This document shows, in pieces, positions 35,662-46,395 of a DNA stretch of 64,000 nucleotides. This DNA is from Mallotus nudiflorus. Its lineage: Eukaryota > Streptophyta > Magnoliopsida > Malpighiales > Euphorbiaceae. The stretch lies in the NCBI GenBank assembly GCA_947683625.1, contig CANTUR010000049.1:5558501-5622500 (forward strand), given 5' to 3'. The position numbers and the translations under genes were made by a program. The notes below the pieces were generated by a model. The model saw only the letters and a program-made list of their open reading frames with translations, searched no databases and was not told where the DNA came from. The stretch's first letter is position 1, and the number at the start of each line of letters is the position of its first letter.

Positions 35662-36124
35662 GATTATAACTTTTAGAGGTGCTTAGAGAGAGAAATAGGA
35701 GATTAGAGATGAAGGGAACTCAAGAAGTGGGCTAAACACAAGAATGTGGGTTTTTAAAGGGACAGGACCACTTGCTGCTGAGACGATCGCCTCATCGATG
35801 AGTTGATCACCTCATCAATGAGGCGTCGCCTTAATAGTAAGAGGCAATCACCTCTTCATCAGAATTCAATAGGGTAATTGCCTCATCAGTAGTTTGGGTC
35901 GTTACACTTCTTCGAATCATGTAGTTTCAACAGGTGCAAGTTAGAATATGGCAGGGGGGGATACATATGTAATTAGTGAAACTAGCCCACATGTGAAAAA
36001 TGAAAAAAATAAATGAATTTAATTAAGGAGAATGATGAATTCTGCAAACATTCTGTCTATAAATCAATAATCAAAATTTATGTGTTCACTATCTAAAGAC
36101 TACACAAGTTTCAACCCTAGTACA
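35662..36124. other. Spacer upstream of antisense gene 2, with palindromic words
   Basis: 35777-35900 contains four to five copies of the GAGGCGATCGCCTC-type word (gagacgatcgcctcatc, tgatcacctcatc, gaggcaatcacctc). On the minus strand this lies about 120-240 bp upstream of the ATG at 35661, where a promoter for that gene would be. No ORF. Confidence 0.5.
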
Positions 36125-38733
36125 TTAAGCATCTAATACGATACCCTCTCCTCTAGCACTGCTACCACTCTTGTCTTCATCCTCATCATCCTCATCAATC
36201 TAGAATACGTCAACCTGATGCTCGAGAGTGGTGATCCTCGCCCTACTGGCCTTATCTCGATCTTGTTTAGACAAATTACAGGTTAGTAAAGCATGCGAGC
36301 ATGCATACATGTAGAAAATAAAGAGATTCTTACCCTCTACTGTTGAGTGATCTCCAACATGTAATCTCTCTGGGCCTCTATCATGTGGTATATATATAGG
36401 CCTTGCTCCAGAGGAATCTGCATTATTGAAATGAACGTTAAAGCTAACGCTTGGTTTGAGAATCATAATGAAAGCAGGTAAAAAAAAGAGCTTACATGAG
36501 TAGTACCACCAAGGGTGCATGCAGGGGTCAGGTCCTCATCCAAGGTTAAGAACTGACATGACAACTCTCTTGGAGGAACCCAATATCGGGCTAAAGGGTC
36601 GAGAATATGAATAAAGTTGCCTAGGAAAAACTCAGAACTGGGGGCAGTAGTCAGCTGGACTTGCTCGCTAGCCGCAGAAGTCTCCTCCTTGCCTGGATCC
36701 AATTGATGCCTCAAGGGCTCTCTCTCTCTCTCTCACTCAGGATCTAACCAGTGCCACAGGTCTAGTAGGAGTAGCTTGAAGATAAGACAAGAGAAACATA
36801 TGAGAACGCAATCAATTCTCAAGGTGAGGAAAGACGATAGGGACATACCTGAGAGGTAGAAGCAGCCTGGAAGGGGACTGTCAGCAGAAGGTGGGTGTAA
36901 ACGAACTCTGCATACTGGATCTTCACACGAACTGTGTGATCCGCAGCTGGTAAGCCTGCAACAGCCTGAACAAGCTCATCCCCCTCCAGCTCATGAGCCC
37001 AAAGCATACTGTCAGTAGGAGACTTGGGGACTCGCCTCGCTCTAATGCCTACCCTCCAGTTCAGAACCCACTCCCCTAAATACCAAGCTCAATACCCAGG
37101 GCCATAGAGGAGTACCCTCTTCCAGGCTAAAGGCCTAAAGCAAGTCATCTCAATGGTCCAAGTATCCTCAGGCCCACATAAGTCATTCTAGATCTGCAAA
37201 AAGGGATATGTCAATAAGTAAGTGAGTTGAATATGCATAATTTACTAATAAAAAAGGTTGTGCTTTGTAGGTATTGCATCCTATGTTAGAGAGTTTAGGT
37301 GTTGTCTGTGGATGTGAACTCGTGTAAGGTGCCTCTTCACGATGCGACTGGCACCCCACCTGTTAAGGGCTGGGAAGTGGTCCCCCACTCATGTAACGCC
37401 CATAAGCAGCTCTAGCTCTAGAGCCTAGACCTGGAAAAATAAAATAAGAGAAGTTGAGAAAACTTATGTAAATAATAGGGGTCAGAAAAAAATAAGGAAA
37501 GAGAGGGTCTTGATGTACCAAAACAGCATGCCAAAAGCCATAGAATCTTCTGGCCCCTCAAACCACCTCATCCATACTCTGGTACAAATACGCCAGAGTG
37601 CAGTTACCCTAATCGAATGCAGGAACCTGGTCAAGATCCCGAAGAGCCAGCAGGAACATCAGGTCGATGGAGCTGGCGGTGTCAGTAAAGACAGTGGTAC
37701 CGAGTAGATAGAGCAAGAAGGCCCTTACCACCTGATCAATCTCATAGGGAGTAATCATTGTCGCAGCTTGCTCTCGGGTGTATAAGCTCCTGATCGAGTC
37801 CAACTTAAGGGTATGAGTCCCCTTCATGTCAAGAGTCATACCCAAAAGTCGCCCGATGTATGTAGCCTTATCCGGAGACAGCTGGTGTAGACTCACATCA
37901 GAAGGGACGGGGTCCCCGACGTAGGCAATCCTCATGATGGCGGTAAATGACACTAAGTCCAGAGTAAGCTTACTAAATGGGAGATGGAAAGTATGAGTTA
38001 TATCAAACCACCTCTGCATTAAAGCGTGCAGTGGCTGATAGTCCATGTGTCCTTGCTCGGAAGGAAGTAAGAGTACGAAGTCCTCAAACACAGTCTCCTG
38101 AATTCGATCCCTCTGGTTGTCAGTCAACTCGTTGTAGAAAACTCAGGCTCCATGGAAATTCTTGACGCCCTTAAGTGTTTGAGTGTCATGATGCAAGCAA
38201 AGAGATAAGGAAGTGAAATTTATGCATTTTATGGTTTCAGAAATAAATTTAGAATGAACATACATGTAAATAGCGTAGTTCATCCTGTTGATGAAGCGAT
38301 CGCCTCATCACAAAGGCAATCGCCTCTTTGAAAGGACGATAGACAATCGCCTCTTCACAAAAGCCAATCATCTCATTGATGAGGCGATCACCTCATTAAT
38401 GAGACGATCGCCTCATCAAAGAGGTGATCACCTCGGTGAAGTGCAGACAGTGATGATTTTTAATTTTTGGCAATTAAAACATGAATTTCATGTTTGTTTA
38501 ATTAAATAATGCCCTAGGGTGATAATTATGCAAGAATAATCACTGACCCAACATGATTTTATAGGAAATTTTACAGTACTAACCTCTTCAGATGCAGACG
38601 AGTATATATGGGACCCTAAGTCTGCCAGAAGAGGAATCGAGTCTCCTCGGGTCAATCCCAAACTCCTAGAAGCACTAACTAAAGGTAGGATATAATCCCA
38701 CTCAGGCACAGGGGGTGTTCTCTCGTCCTCCAT
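36125..38733 (-). pseudogene. Antisense gene 1 in the Tat element, multi-exon plant-mobile-domain-like protein
   Basis: Proposed exons, read 5' to 3' on the minus strand: 38733-38584 (MEDERTPPVPEWDYILPLVS, donor GAG|GTTAGT), about 38140-37500 (LHALMQRWFDITHTFHLPFS, IDLMFLLALRDLDQVPAF), about 37440-37270 (FPALNRWGASRIVKRHLTRV), 37193-36849 (acceptor TTTGCAG, LLYGPGY, WYLGEWVLNWRVGIRARRV, donor CAG|GTATGT), about 36770-36495, 36417-36334 (LYIYHMIEAQRDYMLEI) and 36261-36125 (acidic end, TAA). The RWFDITHTFHLP motif is the plant mobile domain (PMD) core. Several in-frame stops, mostly where Trp or Arg is expected. Function of PMD proteins in transposons is unknown. Exon joints not labelled exact are approximate. 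Confidence 0.65.
38285..38440. repeat. Tandem cluster of GAGGCGATCGCCTC palindromes
   Basis: Six to seven copies within 155 bp, including near-perfect tgaagcgatcgcctcatc, gaggcgatcacctcatt and gagacgatcgcctcatc, spaced by a few bases such as attgat. It lies in the first intron of antisense gene 1. The same word recurs in both LTRs and at 35777-35900. Confidence 0.85.
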
Positions 38734-38989
38734 TGATTGTAAAAGGAGGAAAGGTACATAAAGTACAGAAAGTGCAGGAGGAGAAGAGAAAAGAAAAGAG
38801 AAAGGTGACAAAAGTAAAAAGGGGAGAAAGATAAGGGAAAAGTTACTTTTATAGGGGCAAGATGTAGGGTTTTCTTGAAAAGGAAAAAAAAAGAGATGAT
38901 GGTTGTTATCATACACTAAGAAGATGGAATTCAGAAATAAAGATTTTTAAAGTAGAGTTTCGAGAAGAGTGGGCCAGGAAAACTTGTGC

Positions 38990-39336
38990 CGTTAATGGAC
39001 AGGGTTGTTTGGGTTTGTATCCCCGAAGCTCAAAGACAGGACTATTCGGGTTTGAATCCCCGAAGCTCAAAGACATGGCTGTTCAAGTTTAAATCCCCAA
39101 AGCTCAAAGACATGGCTGTTCAAGTTTGAATCCCCGAAGCTCAAAGACATGGTTGTTCAAGTTTGAATCCTCGAAGCTCAAAGACAGGGCTATTCAAGTT
39201 TGAATCCCTGAAGCTCAAAGACAGGGCTGTTTAGGTTTGAATCCCCGAAGCCCAAGGATAAGGCTATTCGGGTTTGAATCCCTGAAGCTCAAAGATCGAG
39301 ATGGCTATTCGGGTAGTATCCCCGAAGTTAAAAACA
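38990..39336. repeat. 37-bp minisatellite in the Tat 3' UTR
   Basis: About nine copies of a 37-bp unit marked by agctcaaagacatggctgtt and gaatccccga; unit starts at 39027, 39064 and 39101 show exact 37-bp spacing. Later copies drift. It lies between the 5' end of antisense gene 1 and the 3' LTR. Confidence 0.92.
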
Positions 39337-39349
39337 AATGACAACTAGG

Positions 39350-39710
39350 CCAGGAAAACCCGAAAGTCTGTGTCCCTGAAGGAGTGATAATTGGACCAGG
39401 AAAATATAAAAACCACATCCCTAGTGATGATCAGGCCAGGAAAACTCGAGAATCGAGTTTCAGTGTTGTGAGGACCGGGCCAAGAAAACTCGAGAATCAA
39501 GTTTCAATATTGTGAGAATCGGGCCAGGAAAACCCGAGAATCGAGTTTCAGCATTGTGAGGACCGAGCTAGGAAAACCCGAGATCGAGTTTCCATGTTGT
39601 GAGAATTGGGCTAGGAAAACCCGAGGTCAAAAGTCTTCAAATATCTATATCATATATTAATAAGTGGCTGATCGGGCTAAGAAAACTCGAGGATCACGGT
39701 CACGTTTCAG
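39350..39710. repeat. 44-bp minisatellite in the Tat 3' UTR
   Basis: Five to seven copies of a unit marked by ggccaggaaaacccgagaat and cgagtttcagtattgtgag; unit starts at 39432 and 39476 give a 44-bp period. Follows the 37-bp array directly, with no sequence relation between the two that I can see beyond ccgaa/ccgag words. Confidence 0.88.
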
Positions 39711-39840
39711 AATTGAAGGATTCATCTCCTAGGTGAAACCCGAGAGTCAGGTATGTTGCTCATTTTATTTTATTTTTTTTGTTGTGCATGTGATTTTTTT
39801 GAAAAATGGTCATTGCATGCATATGATTTTTTGAAAAATC

Positions 39841-39851
39841 AAGGGGCAAAC
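39841..39851 (+). other. Polypurine tract of the Tat element
   Basis: AAGGGGCAAAC directly before the 3' LTR start at 39852. Confidence 0.7.
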
Positions 39852-41852
39852 TATAGACACCCGATTCGGTCAGCCCGTGTTAGGGGACAAATTAGGGGCA
39901 CTCGGCTTAACCGGCCCGTTGTCAAGCCCAATGATGAGAATGTGAAACTTGGACATGAGAATGAAGCTTGAGTCTCTAATGAAAGGTGGACTTGAAAACC
40001 TAAAGCCTAAAAAGCCCAAAACCTAGCCCAACTAACCAAAATTAGCCCAAGCCCGCCTGGACCAGTGCAGGCCCGGGCAAAAGGGGCATAGCCTCAGTGC
40101 AATGAGGCGATCGCCTCTTTGGCAGCTGCCAATAGAGGCAATCGCCTCATCGAAGAGGCGCTGCCTCTATGACAGTCCACTTATAGTTGTATTAAATGTA
40201 GCTGCAACCATGGTGGCCAAGTGGTATGGGCCCCACCCTCCAGACCTGATTCTTGCATGAGAAAGAGATTTTTGGGGAAGAGAAAAAGGCTATGGAGGCT
40301 CATGATGAGCTAGAAGGCTTCGGGGCATGAGGAAGCTAGGGAATAAAAGAGAGAGAGAGAACAAAAAAAGAGGAAAAAACCATTATTAAAAAAAAGACCT
40401 TTGTTGGAAAAAAAAGAGAGGGAGGAGCTCTGGAAATATAAAAGGAAGAAAAAAAAGTCCAAAAGGAAGAAGGGGAGATTGAAGCAAGAAAAAAAGTCTA
40501 CATTTTCCTAAGAGAAGAAGGAAGAAGCTCGTGTCAAAAGTAGAGATCACATCCTAACAAGGATCACAATAAAAAATATCTCTGAGGGCCTCTTATTTTA
40601 GTAGAAAGCTTGCACTTAAACTTAATATATTCATCATTTTATGTCTTTTTGCTTGTGTGTAACTAAGTCATTAGTGTATTTTAGGTATATTTCCAGTTTA
40701 TCTTGCTTAATATCCTATTTTATTGATGTGATCTTTGAATACTTTTGCATGTAGTTGTAGTTTGATGTTTATAGAGCATGTATATGCAAGTATTGTTACT
40801 TAAAGTAGAAGTTTGAAATGTTTGAGAGTTGGAATCGGCCTGTTGATCAAGCGATGCCTCTTCCCTTATAGAGGCCCCATTGACAGGCCTCTATGAAGTC
40901 TTCCCTTTGTTTATGTGTGTTATATGCTCTTTTCGCCTTACAAATATTAAGGGTCCTTGTTGATGAGGCGTCATTCAACAATGAGGCGGTTGCCACATTG
41001 ATAGGTCAGCCCACTTTTAGCTCTACTTTTCTACTAATGCTTGTCATAGTGTCCACTTTGGTATGTATTTTTTGAACTTAAACATGGCTATATCATTGCA
41101 TGATGATGCTCATTTTGGTCATTTGATGACTTTTTTTAGTTCATAACATGAAACCCCCTTTTTATAGCATCTCTTTGTAAGTGTTGTTGTTTGCGATTTC
41201 GTCTTCGAAGGGAAAGACTAATCATATGTTATTTGTAGGAATTACTTGTTAATCTCCATCATCAAGTAGTTTCCTTCGTTAGTTATCCCTCTTATGCCAT
41301 TGTGTTTATTTATTTATTATCGGTTTACTTGCAGTATATGTTTGGTTTATTTTCTATATATTATTCTTTTATTTTACCTAAAGCGTTGTAATCCTTAATC
41401 CTTTTCCCATTTGATTTTGAATGTATGGTTGTAAATTATTATTTATTTTATTTTTGTTGAACATTGGGACTCAAAAGTATGAAATTGGATTAATATGCAA
41501 ACTTGGACTTAACTATAAAATTTTGAAAATAAATCAAAGTAAGTGCAACTTTGAACATAAATGAGGAAATAATTAAATGGTAATAAAATGCAAAACACAA
41601 ATGGAGGCCAACCACAAGGTTGGGTGAGCATTCAAATGCTCATACCTAATTTCCGAACCCGATCTTTGATGACGGTTTCTGGGAACTTCCGTGGGATCCA
41701 GTTGCTGTATAGTGTGTCCCGACTTTTATCTGGGTGGCGACTCCATCTCCAAATAGGCCCAAGACCTATATCGTATTTCCTAGTGGACCTTGAGCCCACA
41801 TAGTGCCGTGGTCGCCAAACATTTGGACGCGCGCTCAACCCCACCGCCTACA
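39852..41852 (+). repeat. 3' LTR of the Tat element
   Basis: 2001 bp, colinear with 24951-26948. First bases TATAGACACC (TG changed to TA), last GCCTACA. Carries the GAGGCGATCGCCTC clusters at 40085-40180, 40850-40890 and 40960-40995 and an intact PBS-like copy TGGCGACTCC at 41735-41744, 108 bp before the LTR end. Confidence 0.9.
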
Positions 41853-42494
41853 ATGAGCATGATTAGATGATGTACCTATGGACTAAGTACTAGGTGAACA
41901 ACAAGTGTAGTTACACTTACTACGAATTCATCAATAAAGCTTTTAAAAAAAATGCTTGTTTGGCCATTATAATTGCTAAGCTTTTTTGCCAACATTGACA
42001 TAATGCTAGAAAAACTTTTTTTTTTTTTTTTTTTAAGAAAACTGGAAAAACTTCTTTTACATACTGACAATTAGTATAAATTGTGGTTAGACTTCCGTTC
42101 AACTATAAAGAGATGATTAAAAAAAAGGTAAATTTGTGTTGGTATGTTTGGAGATTGAAAAAAGAGCAAGAGTAAGTGCCATGGTAAAAAACAATTGCTA
42201 ATGCAAAAAGATACATAATGACACCATGATATGTATGTAGAAAAGAAGAATGATATAAAATATGAAAATATGCAAGATAGAGGTTACAAAGATGAGAATT
42301 GACATATTAACATCATAATATATACGTTCATGAAAATTGATGATATTAAAAATATGAAAATATGTAAGAAAGAAGTTACAAAGATGACCATTGAATGCTA
42401 ATACTTGCAAAAAAAATAAAGTAATTACAAAAGAATTGAACAATTAGGTTGTCATGTAGGAGTGGCATATAAAAGTTACACCATACCTTGGTTA

Positions 42495-42538
<44 letters not shown>

Positions 42539-42741
42539 CGATTTACTAAATATCTAGAATTTTAACTAAATGATATATTAATTTACTTTTCATTTTATAC
42601 ATTTATCTTTAATTTTAATATTTTAATTTAATTCAGAGAAATAAATAATTTATTTAAAATATTTTTCATAAAGAAAAAATTAAAATTTTAAATAGACAAC
42701 AAACTCAAAGGAATTTTTGTAATTTTATTAATGCCCACTTG
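41853..42741. other. Intergenic interval, nothing recognised
   Basis: AT-rich, with a T-run at 42018-42034 and a TA microsatellite at 42497-42531. The minus ORFs here (longest 81 codons, 42198-42443) are Phe/Ile-rich translations of AT-rich DNA without family features. Confidence 0.5.
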
Positions 42742-43081
42742 TAGGGGTGGCCACAGGCATTCCGGGCTGAAATTGGATCAAAACCGGCTTGATTAAAACC
42801 AAAATTAAAATCGGCCTAGAATTGAAGGATGACCTATTGAGGACTGGTTCATCTCTTATGGAATTGCAATTGTCGGTTCCATTTTCAAATCGATAGTCCC
42901 AATTTAAAAATGATTTTTTTCTTAAAAAAAAAATCAACTTATCAAATTGGTTGAACCAACAAACCAAACTAAAAATGAATCGAAATTAAAATTAACCAAA
43001 CCAGAACTGGCTTTAAACAAAAATGAACCGGTTCCGGTCCAGTTTCACTTTTTCTTGAACGGTGAACTATAGCCACCCCTA
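42742..43081. mobile_element. hAT-type MITE (340 bp)
   Basis: The ends are inverted copies: TAGGGGTGGCCACAGG on the left and, inverted, TAGGGGTGGCTATAG on the right. The TAGGGGTGG terminus is common in plant hAT elements. The flanking 8-bp sites CCCACTTG (42734-42741) and TCCAATTG (43082-43089) match at 6 of 8 positions, as for an old hAT duplication. No coding capacity beyond a 79-codon shadow ORF. Confidence 0.75.
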
Positions 43082-43471
43082 TCCAATTGATTAGGGGCGG
43101 AGCATAGATGACCGGACTGATATTAATTCAGATCTTTTCCCTCAATTATATATTTGAATTGGATTAGTTTTTAATTTTAGCTTGTAATTTAGCCGAATCA
43201 AGTCATATAAAACAAAGTGATAAACAATCTAAACTTAAACAAAAGTATAAAGTATAAGTTAAAACCTATTGTGTAAAGCATATAGTATGTATAAAAATTT
43301 GGGCTAATTTAATATAATGATTTCTTTTCTTTATTTTTTCTACTTTAATAAAAAAAATAAAAAATAAATTTCAATAATAATAATAATAATAATAATAATT
43401 TTTTGAGAGAAATAATAATAATAATTAAAACAACAAAAAAAATAATAAAATAAAAGTAAGAAATATTATTA

Positions 43472-43512
<41 letters not shown>

Positions 43513-43680
43513 TAAGTAGAAAGAAAAAAATAGAGAGCAGGTACCAATTTGATTTTGATGGATCCTTCCACTAAAAGGAATACTACCTAATAATTACATG
43601 TGACAAAATTTAGATGTTCTATTTTAAAAATATTTTTAGAGCGTAATTGGGACAATAGAAATATGAGGGACTAATTGTAT
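43082..43680. other. Intergenic interval with AAT/ATT microsatellites
   Basis: AAT-rich tract at 43373-43400 and an ATT tract at 43468-43512, roughly inverted to each other, so a transcript could fold. No gene. Confidence 0.6.
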
Positions 43681-43870
43681 CACTACTAGAAAAGACATCT
43701 TTACCGAAAGAAACAGTCATCGCTAAATGTTAAAAATTGTCGCTAATATCTTTTAACGACCATTTTTTATGGTCACCTATCGTCACAACAAGCTTCGCCG
43801 CTAAAAAGTTATAGTGATGAAAAAATGTTAGTGATCGCAAATAATTTGTTGCAAAAACACATATTTTGGT
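43681..43870 (+). repeat. Left TIR and sub-terminal repeats of the CACTA element
   Basis: 13-14 bp TIR followed by short repeats on both strands (catcgctaaatg, ttgtcgctaatatc, agtgatcgcaaat). Confidence 0.8.
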
Positions 43871-46228
43871 GGCTAAAAGTATTCTAATAGCAATCAAATT
43901 TTATCATAATAGCAACAATATTTTCACCACGATTAGTTTAAGTAGTAACTATTCCACCTAATTGCAGCCAAAAAATTTAGTCATAATTAAATACCACCCT
44001 AAATTGTTGTTTTGTATTACAATTATGACCAAAACGTTTGGTCGCAAATACTTGCATTTCTAAATTGTTATGTGGTATTCTAATTGAATAGTTCAACCTG
44101 CATCCATAAGACCCATTGTGCCATTTCAACTTCACGTTAATAAATGCATATGTTTAAGTTCCAGAAATTACATGATTTCATATAAGTGTAAATGTATGTA
44201 AATTATCCCTTAAATACAAAAATCAAAATTCTAATAACTCTCACAAAAGTGTTTGTCCAATCAAAGTAACAAAACATATCAAACTTCAAACTAATAGTGT
44301 CTAATTATATTCAAAAAGAATTTGAGATCATCAATGCCTATGTCTAAAAAGATATATTGTAGATGGCCTTCACTTTGAAATATATTTACATTGTAGATTA
44401 AAAAAAATCAAAATCAAAATATTAAACATACTCACATAGACATAAACAAGAAACAATACAAACAACAATAAAATAAAAAATAAAAAAGGCACATGAAAGT
44501 TATCCAAAGTGTAACATTTCCTATGGTTTTGCTTTTGGCTAGCTAAAACAGGTTGCACTGAAACGCGACATGAATTGGATTGAATTTAACCGCTAAGAAC
44601 TACTCATGTTGCAGAATTACAGCATATAAAGCAACTGATATATGATGTCTAGTGAAGCTATGATCATGAATAGCTAACTTTTAGTAAATGGAAGCAAAAA
44701 TTATACCTAGAATATCAACAATATGCCGCAAATTACACATCATTACACAGATAAAAATCTTAATTTGGCAGAAACAAGACCTAAGAGATGGACATTTTAC
44801 TACATTGCTCTATTAGTAACAACACTCAACATTATAAATGTAGAAGTTCACTATCTATACTACTACTACTAAAATTAAAATGGGCAAACCTAAAAAAGCA
44901 TATATGAAAGTCACATCATATCATTAAAGTAAAACAATCTCCACTCATCAAAATATTAATGAAAAAACAAAAAAATACACCAGCATTTCCGCTGCCCAAG
45001 AACCTAAAATATCCAAAAACCAAATTAAACATAGATTAAAAATAATGCTAAGAACTTTAAACAAGAACAAAATATTTTATCAAAGTTTGACCACATCAGA
45101 AACTTGGGTTGTTCTTGGTTCTACTTCTACAGCCTTGAGTAACAGTCATCCACTTTATTAACCAAAAAGAATTTGACTCACCAAGTCAAATTTCCTTAGG
45201 CCAGTGTTAACCATGAAGCGCGAGCCAAATTTAGTCTCATACCCAATGTTGTAAGGGAACACCCCATGATTTGTTTCCAAAAAAAGAAATAAAAACAGTA
45301 ATGAAATTAATGTATCTAATAATTCAACTTACAGAAAAACAACCAGAGATTCTGTATTCAGAGTATTGAAGTAAACATAATAATGCTCCTGCTTTGAAAC
45401 CACAAACATAATCAAGTTAAGGCACTTAATCTTCAGGGTTCATCTCTTTTATTTTTTTCGTCTCTGTTTCAGATTCAGAAAGTTTATATAATAAACTCAA
45501 TAAAACAAATAAGAAGAAAGCTTGCATTGCTATTTTCTTTGGAAACTAATTTACAAGCATTGAAAGTCACTTATTAACTTGACGATGGAAGGCTTAAACC
45601 TTGAAAAGTCTTCCAATGCATAAAATATAAGCATAAGCACTTTAATGATTTCGGAACAAGCAATTACAGACAGCAAATGAAGCTGGAAAATGAGTTGGAT
45701 GAAAATTAATAGCTTGAAAACCAACTCAACCAAGCTTAAAGCAAGCAAGCATGAGTCCAGCACCAACTTGCATTGATGGTATTACATTATGATATTTTCT
45801 TTCAGTTGTAGTTAACCAATAAACCAGCATGAGTCCTACATCAACTTGCATTGATGAAAAAGTCTCTAGATGTCCTTAGGCAGGTTTTAATTTGTCTAAA
45901 ATCGGAAATCTTTTTCAGTCATTAAAAAAAGTCCTGAAACATCATTTTAAACAAATAAAAAGGCCTATCATTTTTAGCTGGTAATTCTGCAATTAATTGC
46001 ATAATAGCATTCTTTCTTAAATGCATCAAATGTGATTACTGGTCAGTTGAAAAAAATGCAAAAAATAGTTTAGACAAAAATCAACAATGCAGTTCAAAAG
46101 TTACATCATTATTATCTATTTCTCTATTTTCCCCCTTATTTATTAAGTTGTATCCCGCTGTGTGCTTCTCAGGCAATAATCAGCTTCTTTTACATAAAAT
46201 AATATAGATGGAATATATCATATCAAAC
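43871..46228. other. CACTA interior, unassigned
   Basis: AT-rich, no convincing gene. One block at 45174-45270 on the minus strand reads as a short open stretch (TNHGVFPYNIGYETKFG ... NTGLRKFDL) ending at a GTGAGT donor-like site; I do not recognise it. A 71-codon minus ORF (45551-45766) is also unrecognised. The rest may be intron-like captured DNA. Confidence 0.4.
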
Positions 46229-46395
46229 CTGGGATAGAAAAATAAAATGCATCAACCATATGATCGCTATTGTACATAAGATATGCGGCTTGTCCAAAAT
46301 AGGAAAAAAGAAGGCATGGAACTACAACTACTATAAAAGCAATCTGTATAGCTGAAACAGGAAAATTGGCTAAGTCAGCAAAAAGCCCCATGTAC
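46229..46395 (-). pseudogene. Captured exon of a KUP/HAK/KT potassium transporter
   Basis: The minus strand reads LFADLANFPVSAIQIAFIVV, then PCLLFSYFGQAAYLMYNSDH and VDAFYFSIP, a transmembrane block specific to plant KUP/HAK/KT K+ transporters (closest in memory to the KUP7 type). It is bounded by splice signals, TTGCAG| before 46395 and CAG|GTTTG after 46229. A frame slip precedes LFADL. In a real transporter this follows the exon found here at 50915; in the CACTA element 4 kb of other DNA separates them. Confidence 0.8.

Larger units (their letters stand above)
24951..41852 (+). mobile_element. 16.9-kb Tat-lineage Ty3/gypsy element with antisense cargo genes
   Basis: Two 2-kb LTRs (24951-26948, 39852-41852), a tRNA-Arg primer site, then gag, protease with a G-patch-like tail, RT, RNase H, a second archaeal-type RNase H and integrase ending at 34056. 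The next 5.8 kb holds two antisense gene relics and two minisatellites. Flanks ATCAG (24946-24950) and ATGAG (41853-41857) match at 4 of 5 positions. Double RNase H, tRNA-Arg priming and large size with extra antisense ORFs are hallmarks of the Tat/Ogre group. All coding parts carry stops. Confidence 0.9.

Noticed and set aside
38285..38440. GCGATCGC inside the Tat palindromes resembles the HIP1 octamer of cyanobacteria
   Set aside because: The context is a plant retrotransposon and the word is part of a longer 14-18 bp family-specific palindrome; coincidence.
38990..39710. CRISPR-like array
   Set aside because: Units are contiguous head-to-tail without unique spacers; these are minisatellites in a plant element.
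43091..43110. TAGGGGCGGAGC as the start of a second hAT element
   Set aside because: No inverted partner end was found within reach.
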